From assembly GCA_947632485.1 (NCBI GenBank), contig CANRPJ010000008.1, positions 29,121-93,120 on the forward strand: 64,000 nt of DNA, read 5' to 3'. Positions 52,561 to 59,601 of this stretch are shown here, one piece after another. The DNA is from an uncultured Muribaculaceae bacterium (GTDB taxonomy: Bacteria > Bacteroidota > Bacteroidia > Bacteroidales > Muribaculaceae). Every line of letters begins with the position of its first letter. Position 1 is the first letter of the stretch. Under the pieces are notes generated by a model. It ran no database searches and was not told the DNA's origin. It worked only from the letters and a program-made list of their open reading frames with translations. The position numbers were made by a program, and so were the translations under genes.

Positions 52561-53577
52561 ATGGAAACAACAGCTATCACAGTGGCAACCGCCACTGCAA
52601 CCAACGACCTCAACGCTATCGCAGAAGATGTGCAGTTTGAGGACATCAACACAACCTCCGTTCCCTCGGTTACGTTCCTTGAGGCGAACACATCAGCAAT
52701 CTCTATCGAAGAACTGACAGTAAACTGTGTTGTTCCGACATGGGCGAATCAGGAACTCACTATCTCTCATCAGGACTTTATCAACACCGTGCATGACGCC
52801 GCTTGCAACGTGTTCAGTGGTGAACTCATCAACAAGCCGGAAATACGAGTGTCGCACATCGTAAGAGGACGCATACCCTCCGCACTTGGCAAACGTGCAT
52901 CGGAACTACTTGAATCTGAAAAGACGCAGTTTTATCAGCGACTTGCTTTCGCTTTCACCATTCCCTCTATCCACGAAACGATAGACGGTCAACGCTTGGA
53001 ACTTTGCATAGGAGGCGTAAGAAACTACAATGACCTGAACCTTTATCGTGCCAATCGTGGGGCTGAAAAGTTCTCTGTCTTTATTGGTTGGCGAATGAAC
53101 GTCTGCTCTAATCAGGTGCTGACGGGACAAGGCGCAAAGATTCAGCTTGAAGTGATGTCGCTCCACGACCTTTACAAGCAAGTGCTGGAACTGTTCTATA
53201 CGTTCCGTCCGGCACAAGATATTCATTTGTTGCAGGCACTTTCGCAAACTCGCCTGACAGAAACGCAGTTTGCACAAATAGTGGATCGCATGAGGCTCTA
53301 TCAGGCTCTGCCAAACCGCTATCAGCGCAGTGTTCCCAAACTCCTGATAACTGACAGTCAGATAAACAACGTCTGCCGTGACTTCTACGCAGATCCGAAT
53401 TTCGGAGTTAAGGACAACACGATTTCGATGTTTGACTTCCACAATATGCTGACGGAGGCAAACAAGAGCAGCTACATCGACAGCTATCTGCAAAGAGCCG
53501 TCAACGCTACCGAAGTGGCAGTTGGCATCAATAACGCTCTGCACGGTGATCCAAAATACGCTTGGTTCTTGGGCTAA
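52561..53577 (+). CDS. DUF3871 family protein
   Basis: The 338-residue protein has DUF3871 landmarks: TFLEANTSAISIEEL, ELTISHQDFINTVHDA, RGRIPSALGKRASELLESEKT, LELCIGGVRNYNDLNLY, FSVFIGWRMNVCSNQ, MRLYQALP and SYIDSYLQRAVNATE. The family is common in Bacteroidales conjugative and integrative elements; its function is unknown. It is followed by radC. Confidence 0.85.
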   Translation: METTAITVATATATNDLNAIAEDVQFEDINTTSVPSVTFLEANTSAISIEELTVNCVVPTWANQELTISHQDFINTVHDAACNVFSGELINKPEIRVSHIVRGRIPSALGKRASELLESEKTQFYQRLAFAFTIPSIHETIDGQRLELCIGGVRNYNDLNLYRANRGAEKFSVFIGWRMNVCSNQVLTGQGAKIQLEVMSLHDLYKQVLELFYTFRPAQDIHLLQALSQTRLTETQFAQIVDRMRLYQALPNRYQRSVPKLLITDSQINNVCRDFYADPNFGVKDNTISMFDFHNMLTEANKSSYIDSYLQRAVNATEVAVGINNALHGDPKYAWFLG

Positions 53578-53686
53578 GTGCTTATTGATTCCCTGAATAA
53601 TCGGGCATTCCTCAATCTATGGGGAGTGTCCGATTTTCTTTCCTAAGACTCTTAGTAATCAATTAAAAGACCTCTATAAATCAGAC

Positions 53687-54136
53687 ATGAATACAGATTG
53701 CATCGTTTCAGAAATTCAACTGAAATACAAGCCCCAACCTTTCACAGAAACCCTTTGTTCCGCAAAAGAGATACATCAGCTCCTTATAAAGCGAGTGTTC
53801 GATGAAGATACTATCGGATATAAAGAGACGTTCAAGGTTCTGCTCCTGAATAACGCCAACAAGCTTATCGGCTATACAACTATTTCAGAGGGAGGACTAA
53901 GCTCTACCATTGTAGATGTCAGGGTGATTATGCAGACGGCATTAGTCAGTAACGCCACAACGATTCTGCTTGCACATAATCACCCGTCAGGCAACACACG
54001 TCCAAGCGGACAAGATGACAGCCTTACAAAGAAGATAAAGGCGGCTTGCGAGCTATTGGATATTCGGTTACTTGATCATATCATAGTTACCCCTTACGAT
54101 AGCTACTATTCCTACAATGAAGAGGGCAGATTATAA
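53687..54136 (+). CDS. RadC-like JAB-domain protein
   Basis: The 149-residue protein consists of the RadC/JAB (MPN+) domain with metal motif HNHPSGNTRPSGQD and an upstream catalytic Glu in TTISEGG. The N-terminal HhH domain of full-length RadC is missing, as usual for copies carried on mobile elements. The role is unclear; RadC is no longer considered a classic repair protein. It follows DUF3871. Confidence 0.88.
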   Translation: MNTDCIVSEIQLKYKPQPFTETLCSAKEIHQLLIKRVFDEDTIGYKETFKVLLLNNANKLIGYTTISEGGLSSTIVDVRVIMQTALVSNATTILLAHNHPSGNTRPSGQDDSLTKKIKAACELLDIRLLDHIIVTPYDSYYSYNEEGRL

Positions 54137-54204
54137 AATTATGTTTTTGAGCATATATCCTGAGAATTATGCTTCTACATAGCCCCACCAATAACATTTT
54201 TTTG

Positions 54205-54485
54205 TAAATTTGCAGGTGATTTCAGAGCCATAGAGTTGGCAGACGGAATCGACAACTTTGTAAAAAAGGTGTTATTGAAATTTTATCTTCGGTTCTCAAA
54301 CTTCGCAACTTTGATTATCAGCATGAAGATGAGATTGGCAATAGCACCTGCATCGGTAGCTTATCCTATGCCGTGACCGGCAGCAGATGGCTATACGGTG
54401 TGGGGCTATTGTTTTATCCATGCTGATAGGTATTGCGAAGACCTGAGACCGGATAAAACAAGATACATTCCTCACACCTTTTTTG
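54205..54485 (+). ncRNA. Strongly structured putative noncoding RNA
   Basis: A -7-like TAAATTTG (54205-54212) precedes a region that folds into one long interrupted rod. Stems: 54262-54272 with 54474-54484 (11 bp, ending in a U-run); 54281-54287 with 54452-54458 (7 bp); 54291-54298 with 54444-54450 (7 bp, one bulge); 54301-54308 with 54433-54440 (8 bp); 54316-54324 with 54420-54428 (9 bp); 54339-54345 with 54405-54411 (7 bp); a terminal 4-bp GCCG/CGGC hairpin (54370-54381). No coding frame fits. It lies between radC and the TerB-like gene. I cannot assign it to a known RNA class. Confidence 0.6.
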
Positions 54486-54535
54486 TGTAAACCCACTAAC
54501 GTTTCAACGGAGGATGAGAAAAACCTTAATGAATT

Positions 54536-54871
54536 ATGAATTGGACTATTAGACAAAAGTTAGCTGTACTAAAATCTATTTGCTACATTGTAGGGGCAGA
54601 TAAAAAGGTTATGCCACAAGAGATGCAACTAATTCAGGGTTACTTAAATCGCTATAAGCTTAATGTCAATGCAATGAATGCACAAGCGATGATGTCACAA
54701 AACGAAATGAGTCAAATCATTTCTCAAATGTCGAATTCTGAAAAGGAACTCGTTGTGTCTTATTGGAAACAAGCTGTGAGCTGTGACGGTCATATTGCCG
54801 ATAGGGAATTGGAAGTTCTTGTCATGATGGGAGAAGAATGCGAAATTGACATTGCTGATATAACAATATAA
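54536..54871 (+). CDS. TerB-like helical protein
   Basis: The protein is 111 residues. LAVLKSICYIVGADKKVMPQEMQLIQGYL and WKQAVSCDGHIADRELEVLVMMGEE resemble the paired acidic helices of TerB/DjlA-like domains, which bind metal or act in envelope stress and phage defence. It is the first of five to seven tightly spaced small genes. Confidence 0.6.
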   Translation: MNWTIRQKLAVLKSICYIVGADKKVMPQEMQLIQGYLNRYKLNVNAMNAQAMMSQNEMSQIISQMSNSEKELVVSYWKQAVSCDGHIADRELEVLVMMGEECEIDIADITI

Positions 54872-54872
54872 A

Positions 54873-55175
54873 ATGGGACTTTTCAATGCATACAAATCGC
54901 TTTCAAAAGCGAATGACACCCTCAAACGTCTTGAGTACACGTTTGGACGATTACAAACTAATATGGACTTGTGCAATTATTCAGCCGCACGTTCATATTG
55001 TAATGATGCAGCTTCCCTCGCAAGAACATTCATTGAGACTGTTGAACAGAGCAAAACCGCTGAAATATCCATGTACACGTTCATGGGACAGAAAATGAGA
55101 GTTATGCAACTTGCCATGTTTTTTAACGAGGCTCTCCAAAGTGCAAATGCAATAATCACAAGAAAAGGATATTAA
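54873..55175 (+). CDS. Small helical protein, MGLF family member 1
   Basis: The 100-residue protein starts MGLFNAYKSLSKAND. It is all helical with TFMGQKMRVMQLAMFFNEAL near the end. It is similar in layout to the product of 55864 (MGFFGSF..., QFMGANKSIYQI), so the two are paralogues. It starts 1 bp after the TerB-like gene. Unknown function. Confidence 0.6.
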   Translation: MGLFNAYKSLSKANDTLKRLEYTFGRLQTNMDLCNYSAARSYCNDAASLARTFIETVEQSKTAEISMYTFMGQKMRVMQLAMFFNEALQSANAIITRKGY

Positions 55176-55176
55176 T

Positions 55177-55452
55177 ATGGGACTGTTTGGATTCGGTAAA
55201 AAATACACTGAAGAAGATTTGCAAGACGCAATTCATTCCCTTGAAACTTTATATCGTCAAGCAATAGGAGTTACCCCGTCTACAAAATTAAGATCTCAGC
55301 TAAAACAAGAACTTGCAATACAGCTACATCATGTTCTTGATATTTGTAGAAAAGGAAATTTCTCAGGAATGGAAACAGTTTTGTGGTGTGGGAATTATAC
55401 TTCTTTAAGAAATGTAACTCCGATGGTGCAGGTCTTCATTGAGATGATGTAA
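55177..55452 (+). CDS. Small hypothetical protein, MGLF start
   Basis: The 91-residue protein starts MGLFGFGKKYTEEDLQDAI, with the same type of short amphipathic start as its neighbours, followed by helices. It starts 1 bp after the preceding gene. No family recognised. Confidence 0.55.
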   Translation: MGLFGFGKKYTEEDLQDAIHSLETLYRQAIGVTPSTKLRSQLKQELAIQLHHVLDICRKGNFSGMETVLWCGNYTSLRNVTPMVQVFIEMM

Positions 55453-55469
55453 CTTGTAGATTAGTTCTT

Positions 55470-55862
55470 ATGAAGAGAATACTGATAATATTTCTTACAA
55501 CTTTGCCATTACTTGTAAGTAATAATAAAATAAATGCTCAGGTCTACAATAATCAGACAATGCTTTATCCCGTGGAAGCATCAGCCACAAAATACGGTCA
55601 TACCATAAAAATACCAGATTTAAGCGGACTCCCTCTCTTTAGTGCTACCTACGATCGAAATACGAATAAAGTTATTGTTCGTAGAGGGGATAGAAAACTA
55701 ACCCTTAGTAAATCCAATAATAGGAATTATTATCAATCTGGGCAGTATGGTAGTCTTAGATATTCGATGGAAGCTTATACATACAATGGCACTGTCTCAA
55801 AGATAATTTATACAGAAACTGAGGATAACGTCACAGTAAAAATAACATATCTAATTAAATAA
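55470..55862 (+). CDS. Exported beta-rich hypothetical protein
   Basis: The 130-residue protein has a signal peptide (RILIIFLTTLPLLVSNNKINAQ) and then a beta-strand pattern (TIKIPDLSGLPLFSATYDRNTNKVIVRRG). It is predicted to be periplasmic or surface located. It sits within a run of cytoplasmic-looking small genes. Unknown function. Confidence 0.55.
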   Translation: MKRILIIFLTTLPLLVSNNKINAQVYNNQTMLYPVEASATKYGHTIKIPDLSGLPLFSATYDRNTNKVIVRRGDRKLTLSKSNNRNYYQSGQYGSLRYSMEAYTYNGTVSKIIYTETEDNVTVKITYLIK

Positions 55863-55863
55863 A

Positions 55864-56157
55864 ATGGGATTTTTCGGAAGTTTCAATGCGATAGGCAAAA
55901 TCTATTCACATTTGCGCAAAATCGAACCAATGTTCAACGAACTCATGGTTGGACAGAGGGCAATGAATAGTCGAGAATACAGTAATGTTTTGGCATCTCA
56001 AATACTTACTGAATTAAGCGAAGTAAAACGAATCGTTGAATCATCAGGTAATACTGTAAAATGCGCCAATTTTCAATTTATGGGTGCCAATAAATCCATT
56101 TATCAGATTATTGCTGATACTGAAATGATTGTCAACTTGGCTAAAGAAAGACCTTGA
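55864..56157 (+). CDS. Small helical protein, MGLF family member 2
   Basis: The 97-residue protein starts MGFFGSFNAIGKIYSHLRK and has CANFQFMGANKSIYQI, matching the product of 54873 in layout. It starts 1 bp after the previous gene. Unknown function. Confidence 0.6.
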   Translation: MGFFGSFNAIGKIYSHLRKIEPMFNELMVGQRAMNSREYSNVLASQILTELSEVKRIVESSGNTVKCANFQFMGANKSIYQIIADTEMIVNLAKERP

Positions 56158-56407
56158 AGCTTGCAGATACAATCTTATTAAAGATGATGAATGCAATGTC
56201 AATGCGATAGAAATAGAATTGCTCAAAGGTGCGCTACATCATCTTCTCAATGGTGACAACTATACCCACAATGGCGAATCCACCACATCCACCGCTGAAC
56301 TTTACAAGATAAAGTTTCTGATTGATTCTCTTTGTCAGTTAATGACGCATGGCGTAGAGGGAACACATGAATATATTTTTGACAAGATAACTGAAATAGA
56401 AAGATAA
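56129..56407 (+). CDS. Small hypothetical protein with an uncertain start
   Basis: The frame is open from TTG 56129, directly after an in-frame TGA, to 56407 (92 residues) and has no internal ATG. It overlaps the previous gene by 29 bp. Its sequence (ELLKGALHHLLNGDNY) is weakly like that of the 55177 product. Its 5' end may be worn, or it uses TTG with translational coupling. Confidence 0.45.
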   Translation: MSTWLKKDLEACRYNLIKDDECNVNAIEIELLKGALHHLLNGDNYTHNGESTTSTAELYKIKFLIDSLCQLMTHGVEGTHEYIFDKITEIER

Positions 56408-56416
56408 GATGAAATT

Positions 56417-56965
56417 ATGAATTGTAAATATTGCAATAGTAAAATCACACTATTTTCTTTTTTCAAACATCACGTTGATTGCAAACGGGAAAGGAAAATA
56501 TTGATTAGCAAAAAAGAGAATCGAGTGCTAACAGTTCCGGATGCTTCCTTGCAAAATCTTATTAAAGAAAATATAGAAAAACTTAACAAGGCTTTGTCTT
56601 ATAACCAATCTTACTGGAATGTGTACAATCGTGGAAAGTTATCCACTGAAGAAGCAATTGCTGTAAACAATCTATTCTGGCTTGCTAACACTCCCTGGTT
56701 TGGTTCATGTTCGCTTGGATGGCTATCTATACATAAATTCTATGAAGAAAATGGAGACATCTATGCTATCTGTGCAGATTGGCGAACTGGTCCGCCTGAT
56801 ACAGCTACCTACCCCATAGGTTGGATACCTGCTGAGATATTAGCAGAAGCCTTAGATTTAATAGACATATCTATTGATATCGAATCATTTAAGGATAATC
56901 CTTCTTATCAGCAATATCTTGATATAAAAATAAGCGAATACTATCAGAGAAAAAAAGACAGATAA
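56417..56965 (+). CDS. Hypothetical protein with N-terminal Cys/His cluster
   Basis: The 182-residue protein opens MNCKYCNSKITLFSFFKHHVDCK, a likely zinc-binding C-x2-C...H-x3-C site. A central domain has WFGSCSLGWLSIHKFYEENGDIYAICADWRTGPPDTATYPIGWIP. The C-terminus is charged. No known family recognised. Confidence 0.55.
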   Translation: MNCKYCNSKITLFSFFKHHVDCKRERKILISKKENRVLTVPDASLQNLIKENIEKLNKALSYNQSYWNVYNRGKLSTEEAIAVNNLFWLANTPWFGSCSLGWLSIHKFYEENGDIYAICADWRTGPPDTATYPIGWIPAEILAEALDLIDISIDIESFKDNPSYQQYLDIKISEYYQRKKDR

Positions 56966-56966
56966 G

Positions 56967-57458
56967 ATGAAAAAGGCAATCTACATATTAGCGACTGCGG
57001 CAATGCTTACAGCTTGCTCAACTCACCAAGATATGGTGCAGTTAGAATATTCTTACAGCAGTCAATATGACACTCCATCCCCTGAAATGGATTCAATATT
57101 AGCTCCCTTCAGATTACACTGCGATGCTATGAGAACTCGTATGTTTTTATCAGGCAAGTGGAAACAGCCGAATGTCACATTAAAGTTTGATGAGAAACAA
57201 GTGTACCACTATAAATACAAGAAAGATGGCTACACAAACCAACACTCCGGCAGATACTATGCCGACAAAGATTCAGTAGTGCTTTATGGGTTTTATCCTG
57301 ATGCACACACTCCTGAATCAAAAAATATGCGTTGGTCTATCCGCAAGCTCACACCTGATACCCTCACCGTCTATGTTCACAAAAACATTGTCACTCTTGA
57401 CAATGATACGCTCAACCCCGTTGGAAATGAGATAGAAACATTTGTCAGACGCAAATAA
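56967..57458 (+). CDS. Hypothetical lipoprotein
   Basis: The 163-residue protein has a lipoprotein signal ending AAMLTAC. The rest is beta-rich (NVTLKFDEKQVYHYKYKKDGYTNQHSGRYYADKDSVVLYG). It starts 1 bp after the previous gene. Unknown function. Confidence 0.6.
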   Translation: MKKAIYILATAAMLTACSTHQDMVQLEYSYSSQYDTPSPEMDSILAPFRLHCDAMRTRMFLSGKWKQPNVTLKFDEKQVYHYKYKKDGYTNQHSGRYYADKDSVVLYGFYPDAHTPESKNMRWSIRKLTPDTLTVYVHKNIVTLDNDTLNPVGNEIETFVRRK

Positions 57459-57467
57459 AAAAACAGC

Positions 57468-57519
57468 GTACCTTTTTTGCGATGTTTTCTCTTATATAAA
57501 GATAAATCATAAAAAGTAC
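57468..57519. repeat. 52-bp GTAC inverted repeat, copy C
   Basis: GTACCTTTTTT (57468-57478) and AAAAAGTAC (57511-57519) span 52 bp around an AT-rich centre with TATATAA. ATG of the next gene lies 18 bp further. Confidence 0.6.
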
Positions 57520-57537
57520 GTAATAAATTAAACACAG

Positions 57538-58233
57538 ATGAAAAAGTTACTTTACTTTATATTCGCATTGCTCACAGTCGCTTGTGGTTCAACACAACAA
57601 AAGGCTGAAACAGCACAAGAAGAAATAATGGGACAGCATGTCGTCAGTCAAGCAGAATTCAATAAAGCATTGGACTCTTTGTTAACAAAATCAGATTATG
57701 ACTATTTGGCCAATCCATATGACAATCCCTCAATTCCAGATTCAATAGTGAATCTTATCCTAAATCAATGTAGCATAAGAGAAAGAATGTCTTATTCAGA
57801 AACCATGAATCTCGCTAAAGGATTTTTCTATGGAGGAACAACTGCAACCAATGTGAAAATTATCAACTTCACACAGAGATTGATGAAATACTATCTTGAC
57901 CAAGCTTTTAATGAGACATATTTTACTGAGAAAAGAATTGAAAACGAACTTCAAGGATATTATTGGAATGATGATAAGGGTAAACATATAGCCTGTGGCT
58001 TAGAAGATGAGTTAAAAGAGCGTTTGGAAAACTACCGTTTGTTTAATAAAAAATTAGACGCACTTAAAAGAATCATGACAGAGTTTATTGAAGTCTCTGA
58101 CTGCACATTTTACTGTTCTTATATAGACGCAGGTGGTACATGGGTTGCATCTGAGCATTATGACTACTATACTCCACTAATAGAATTTGTTGAGCGTTTA
58201 TCTTTCAATACAAAAGATAAATCAGGAAGATGA
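57538..58233 (+). CDS. Hypothetical lipoprotein
   Basis: The 231-residue protein has a lipoprotein signal ending LLTVAC, followed by a helical, charged body (DSLLTKSDYDYLANPYDNPSIPDSI). It is preceded by the GTAC repeat. Its stop overlaps the start of a truncated signal-peptide frame. Unknown function. Confidence 0.6.
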   Translation: MKKLLYFIFALLTVACGSTQQKAETAQEEIMGQHVVSQAEFNKALDSLLTKSDYDYLANPYDNPSIPDSIVNLILNQCSIRERMSYSETMNLAKGFFYGGTTATNVKIINFTQRLMKYYLDQAFNETYFTEKRIENELQGYYWNDDKGKHIACGLEDELKERLENYRLFNKKLDALKRIMTEFIEVSDCTFYCSYIDAGGTWVASEHYDYYTPLIEFVERLSFNTKDKSGR

Positions 58234-58292
58234 AAAAGCTAAGATACTTATTGCTCGCCTTAATCGCAGTCGCATATGACCCATATTACTAA
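58230..58292 (+). pseudogene. Remnant 5' end of a lipoprotein gene
   Basis: ATG 58230 (overlapping the previous stop as ATGA) opens MKKLRYLLLALIAVAYDPYY and stops. The start is a clear lipoprotein-type signal, but the expected Cys is Tyr (TAT) and only four residues follow. It is probably a decayed gene. Confidence 0.45.
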
Positions 58293-58346
58293 ATTCCGTG
58301 ATTGCCATGTCGCTAAAAAGAGCTAACTTTACGAAAAGCAAAGAAT

Positions 58347-59082
58347 ATGACAATCATTGAGCCAAATGGCTATATGTACAAATTTGTCACGGGAACATGG
58401 AATCCTATTAGTGGTAAATGTCCTCATCGTTGTCCATATTGCTATATGATAAAGCCGGACGGCGAACTACCGCCACTCCATTTAAGAGAGAAAGAACTGA
58501 ATGGAGAATTTGACGAGAACGATTTTATCTTTATCGGAAGTGGAACAGATATGTTTGCAGAGCAAGTTCCGTCTGAATGGATAAGGCGTGTGCTTGATTT
58601 CTGCGTTACAGCATCCTCTACTCTTTTCAGTGCTAACCAAATCAAATTCTTGCATCAATCAAATAATCCGGCGAGAATATTGGAGTTCACCGACCATTCC
58701 ATATTTAAGGGCGGTCAGGTAGTGGCTTGTTCTACAATAGAAACTAATCGGCATAATTCCGACTATATGGGTAAAGCACCGCTACCTCAAAAGAGAGCAG
58801 AAGCAATGGCACTTTTAGCAAAACAAGGCATTAGAACTTATGAGACAGTCGAGCCTATAATGGACTTCGATTTAGAAGAAATGATTGCCCTTATAAGGGA
58901 GTGCATTCCTGAACAAGTGAACATCGGTAAAAATTCAAAAGATTTTATCACATTGCCAAATCCGACACCGTAAGACAGTGGAACTTGTTAAGGAACTGCT
59001 GAAATTTACAAAGATAGAGATAAAAGAAAATTGCGGAGACCCCATACCTGCACTTAAAAAAGTCGGCATAGAGCGTGCATGA
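58347..59082 (+). pseudogene. Radical-SAM-like (Gp37/Gp68, DUF5131-type) protein with a frameshift
   Basis: The first frame (58347-58973, 208 residues) has WNPISGKCPHRCPYCYM, with a C-x3-C-x2-C cluster expected for a 4Fe-4S radical SAM enzyme, then FIGSGTDMFAEQVP and YETVEPIMDFDLEE. It stops after LPNPTP. One base further, the frame continues KTVELVKELLKFTKIEIKEN and ends at TGA 59080-59082, which is the natural C-terminus for this family. A +1 shift near 58968-58974 therefore breaks the gene, or a sequencing error does. Such genes occur in phages and mobile elements; reaction unknown. Confidence 0.65.
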
Positions 59083-59187
59083 AGATTTATGTGTAAATTC
59101 GCATTATCGTAAGGCAAATAACCTATCCGATATAAACATCGAGATTTCATTGAGAATTACATAAACATTTATTAACAATTACAGTCT

Positions 59188-59208
59188 GTGTAAACTGATG
59201 TGTAAACC
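59188..59208 (+). repeat. Arm-type integrase site repeats, right end
   Basis: GTGTAAACT (59188) and GTGTAAACC (59200) have the same 12-bp spacing as the pair near the left end of element 1. Confidence 0.45.
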
Positions 59209-59262
59209 AAGTAAAGAGAATAAAAAATAGAGGTCAAATGTAAATACTCTCTCGATTTATAA

Positions 59263-59378
59263 AGTGCCATAGCTCAGTTGGTTGCGTCCAAAAGTGAGCG
59301 ACAGCGAGCTTTCGGACGCCGTAGAGGAGCAAAGGACTGAAAATCCTTGTGTCCCCGGTTCGATTCCTGGTGGCACCA
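59263..59378 (+). pseudogene. tRNA-Phe copy interrupted in the D-loop
   Basis: The copy matches the intact tRNA from its second base to AGTTGGT, then has 44 bp (59283-59326) in place of one base, then resumes identically from GAGCAAAGG to the 3' end. The insert forms a hairpin: GCGTCC-A-AAAG (59284-59294) with CTTT-C-GGACGC (59309-59319), loop 14 nt. The first base is A, which unpairs the acceptor end. No promoter box is seen. It is not expected to be functional. Confidence 0.75.
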
Positions 59379-59380
59379 CC
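59327..59380 (+). repeat. Right attachment core (54-bp direct repeat)
   Basis: This repeat is identical to 46039-46092. It marks the right end of element 1 and is also the left side of the second element, whose integrase starts 221 bp further on. Confidence 0.75.
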
Positions 59381-59601
59381 AGAAATAAAACGCTCAGAAT
59401 TAGCAAGTTAGCAAGTTCTGAGCGTTGATTTTTAAGGTGAAATCCCTTGCCACTCGGCTTAAAAAAAAGCCCTTACGAGTTGCAAAAAGTATCGAAAAGT
59501 AGCCTTTGGTTGCAGTGAAATGCACCAAAAATGCACCAAAAAAAGTTGGTGCATCTGCACTGAAAGATACGGTTGCAAAGCTCTGAGGCAATTGACAGCC
59601 T

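Noticed and set aside
54205..54485. Retron or diversity-generating retroelement RNA
   Set aside because: No reverse transcriptase is encoded anywhere in the window, and no template or variable repeat pair is seen.
59263..59378. A second working tRNA-Phe or a tRNA with a self-splicing intron
   Set aside because: The insert is in the D-loop, only 44 bp, with no intron core, a mismatched first base and no promoter box.
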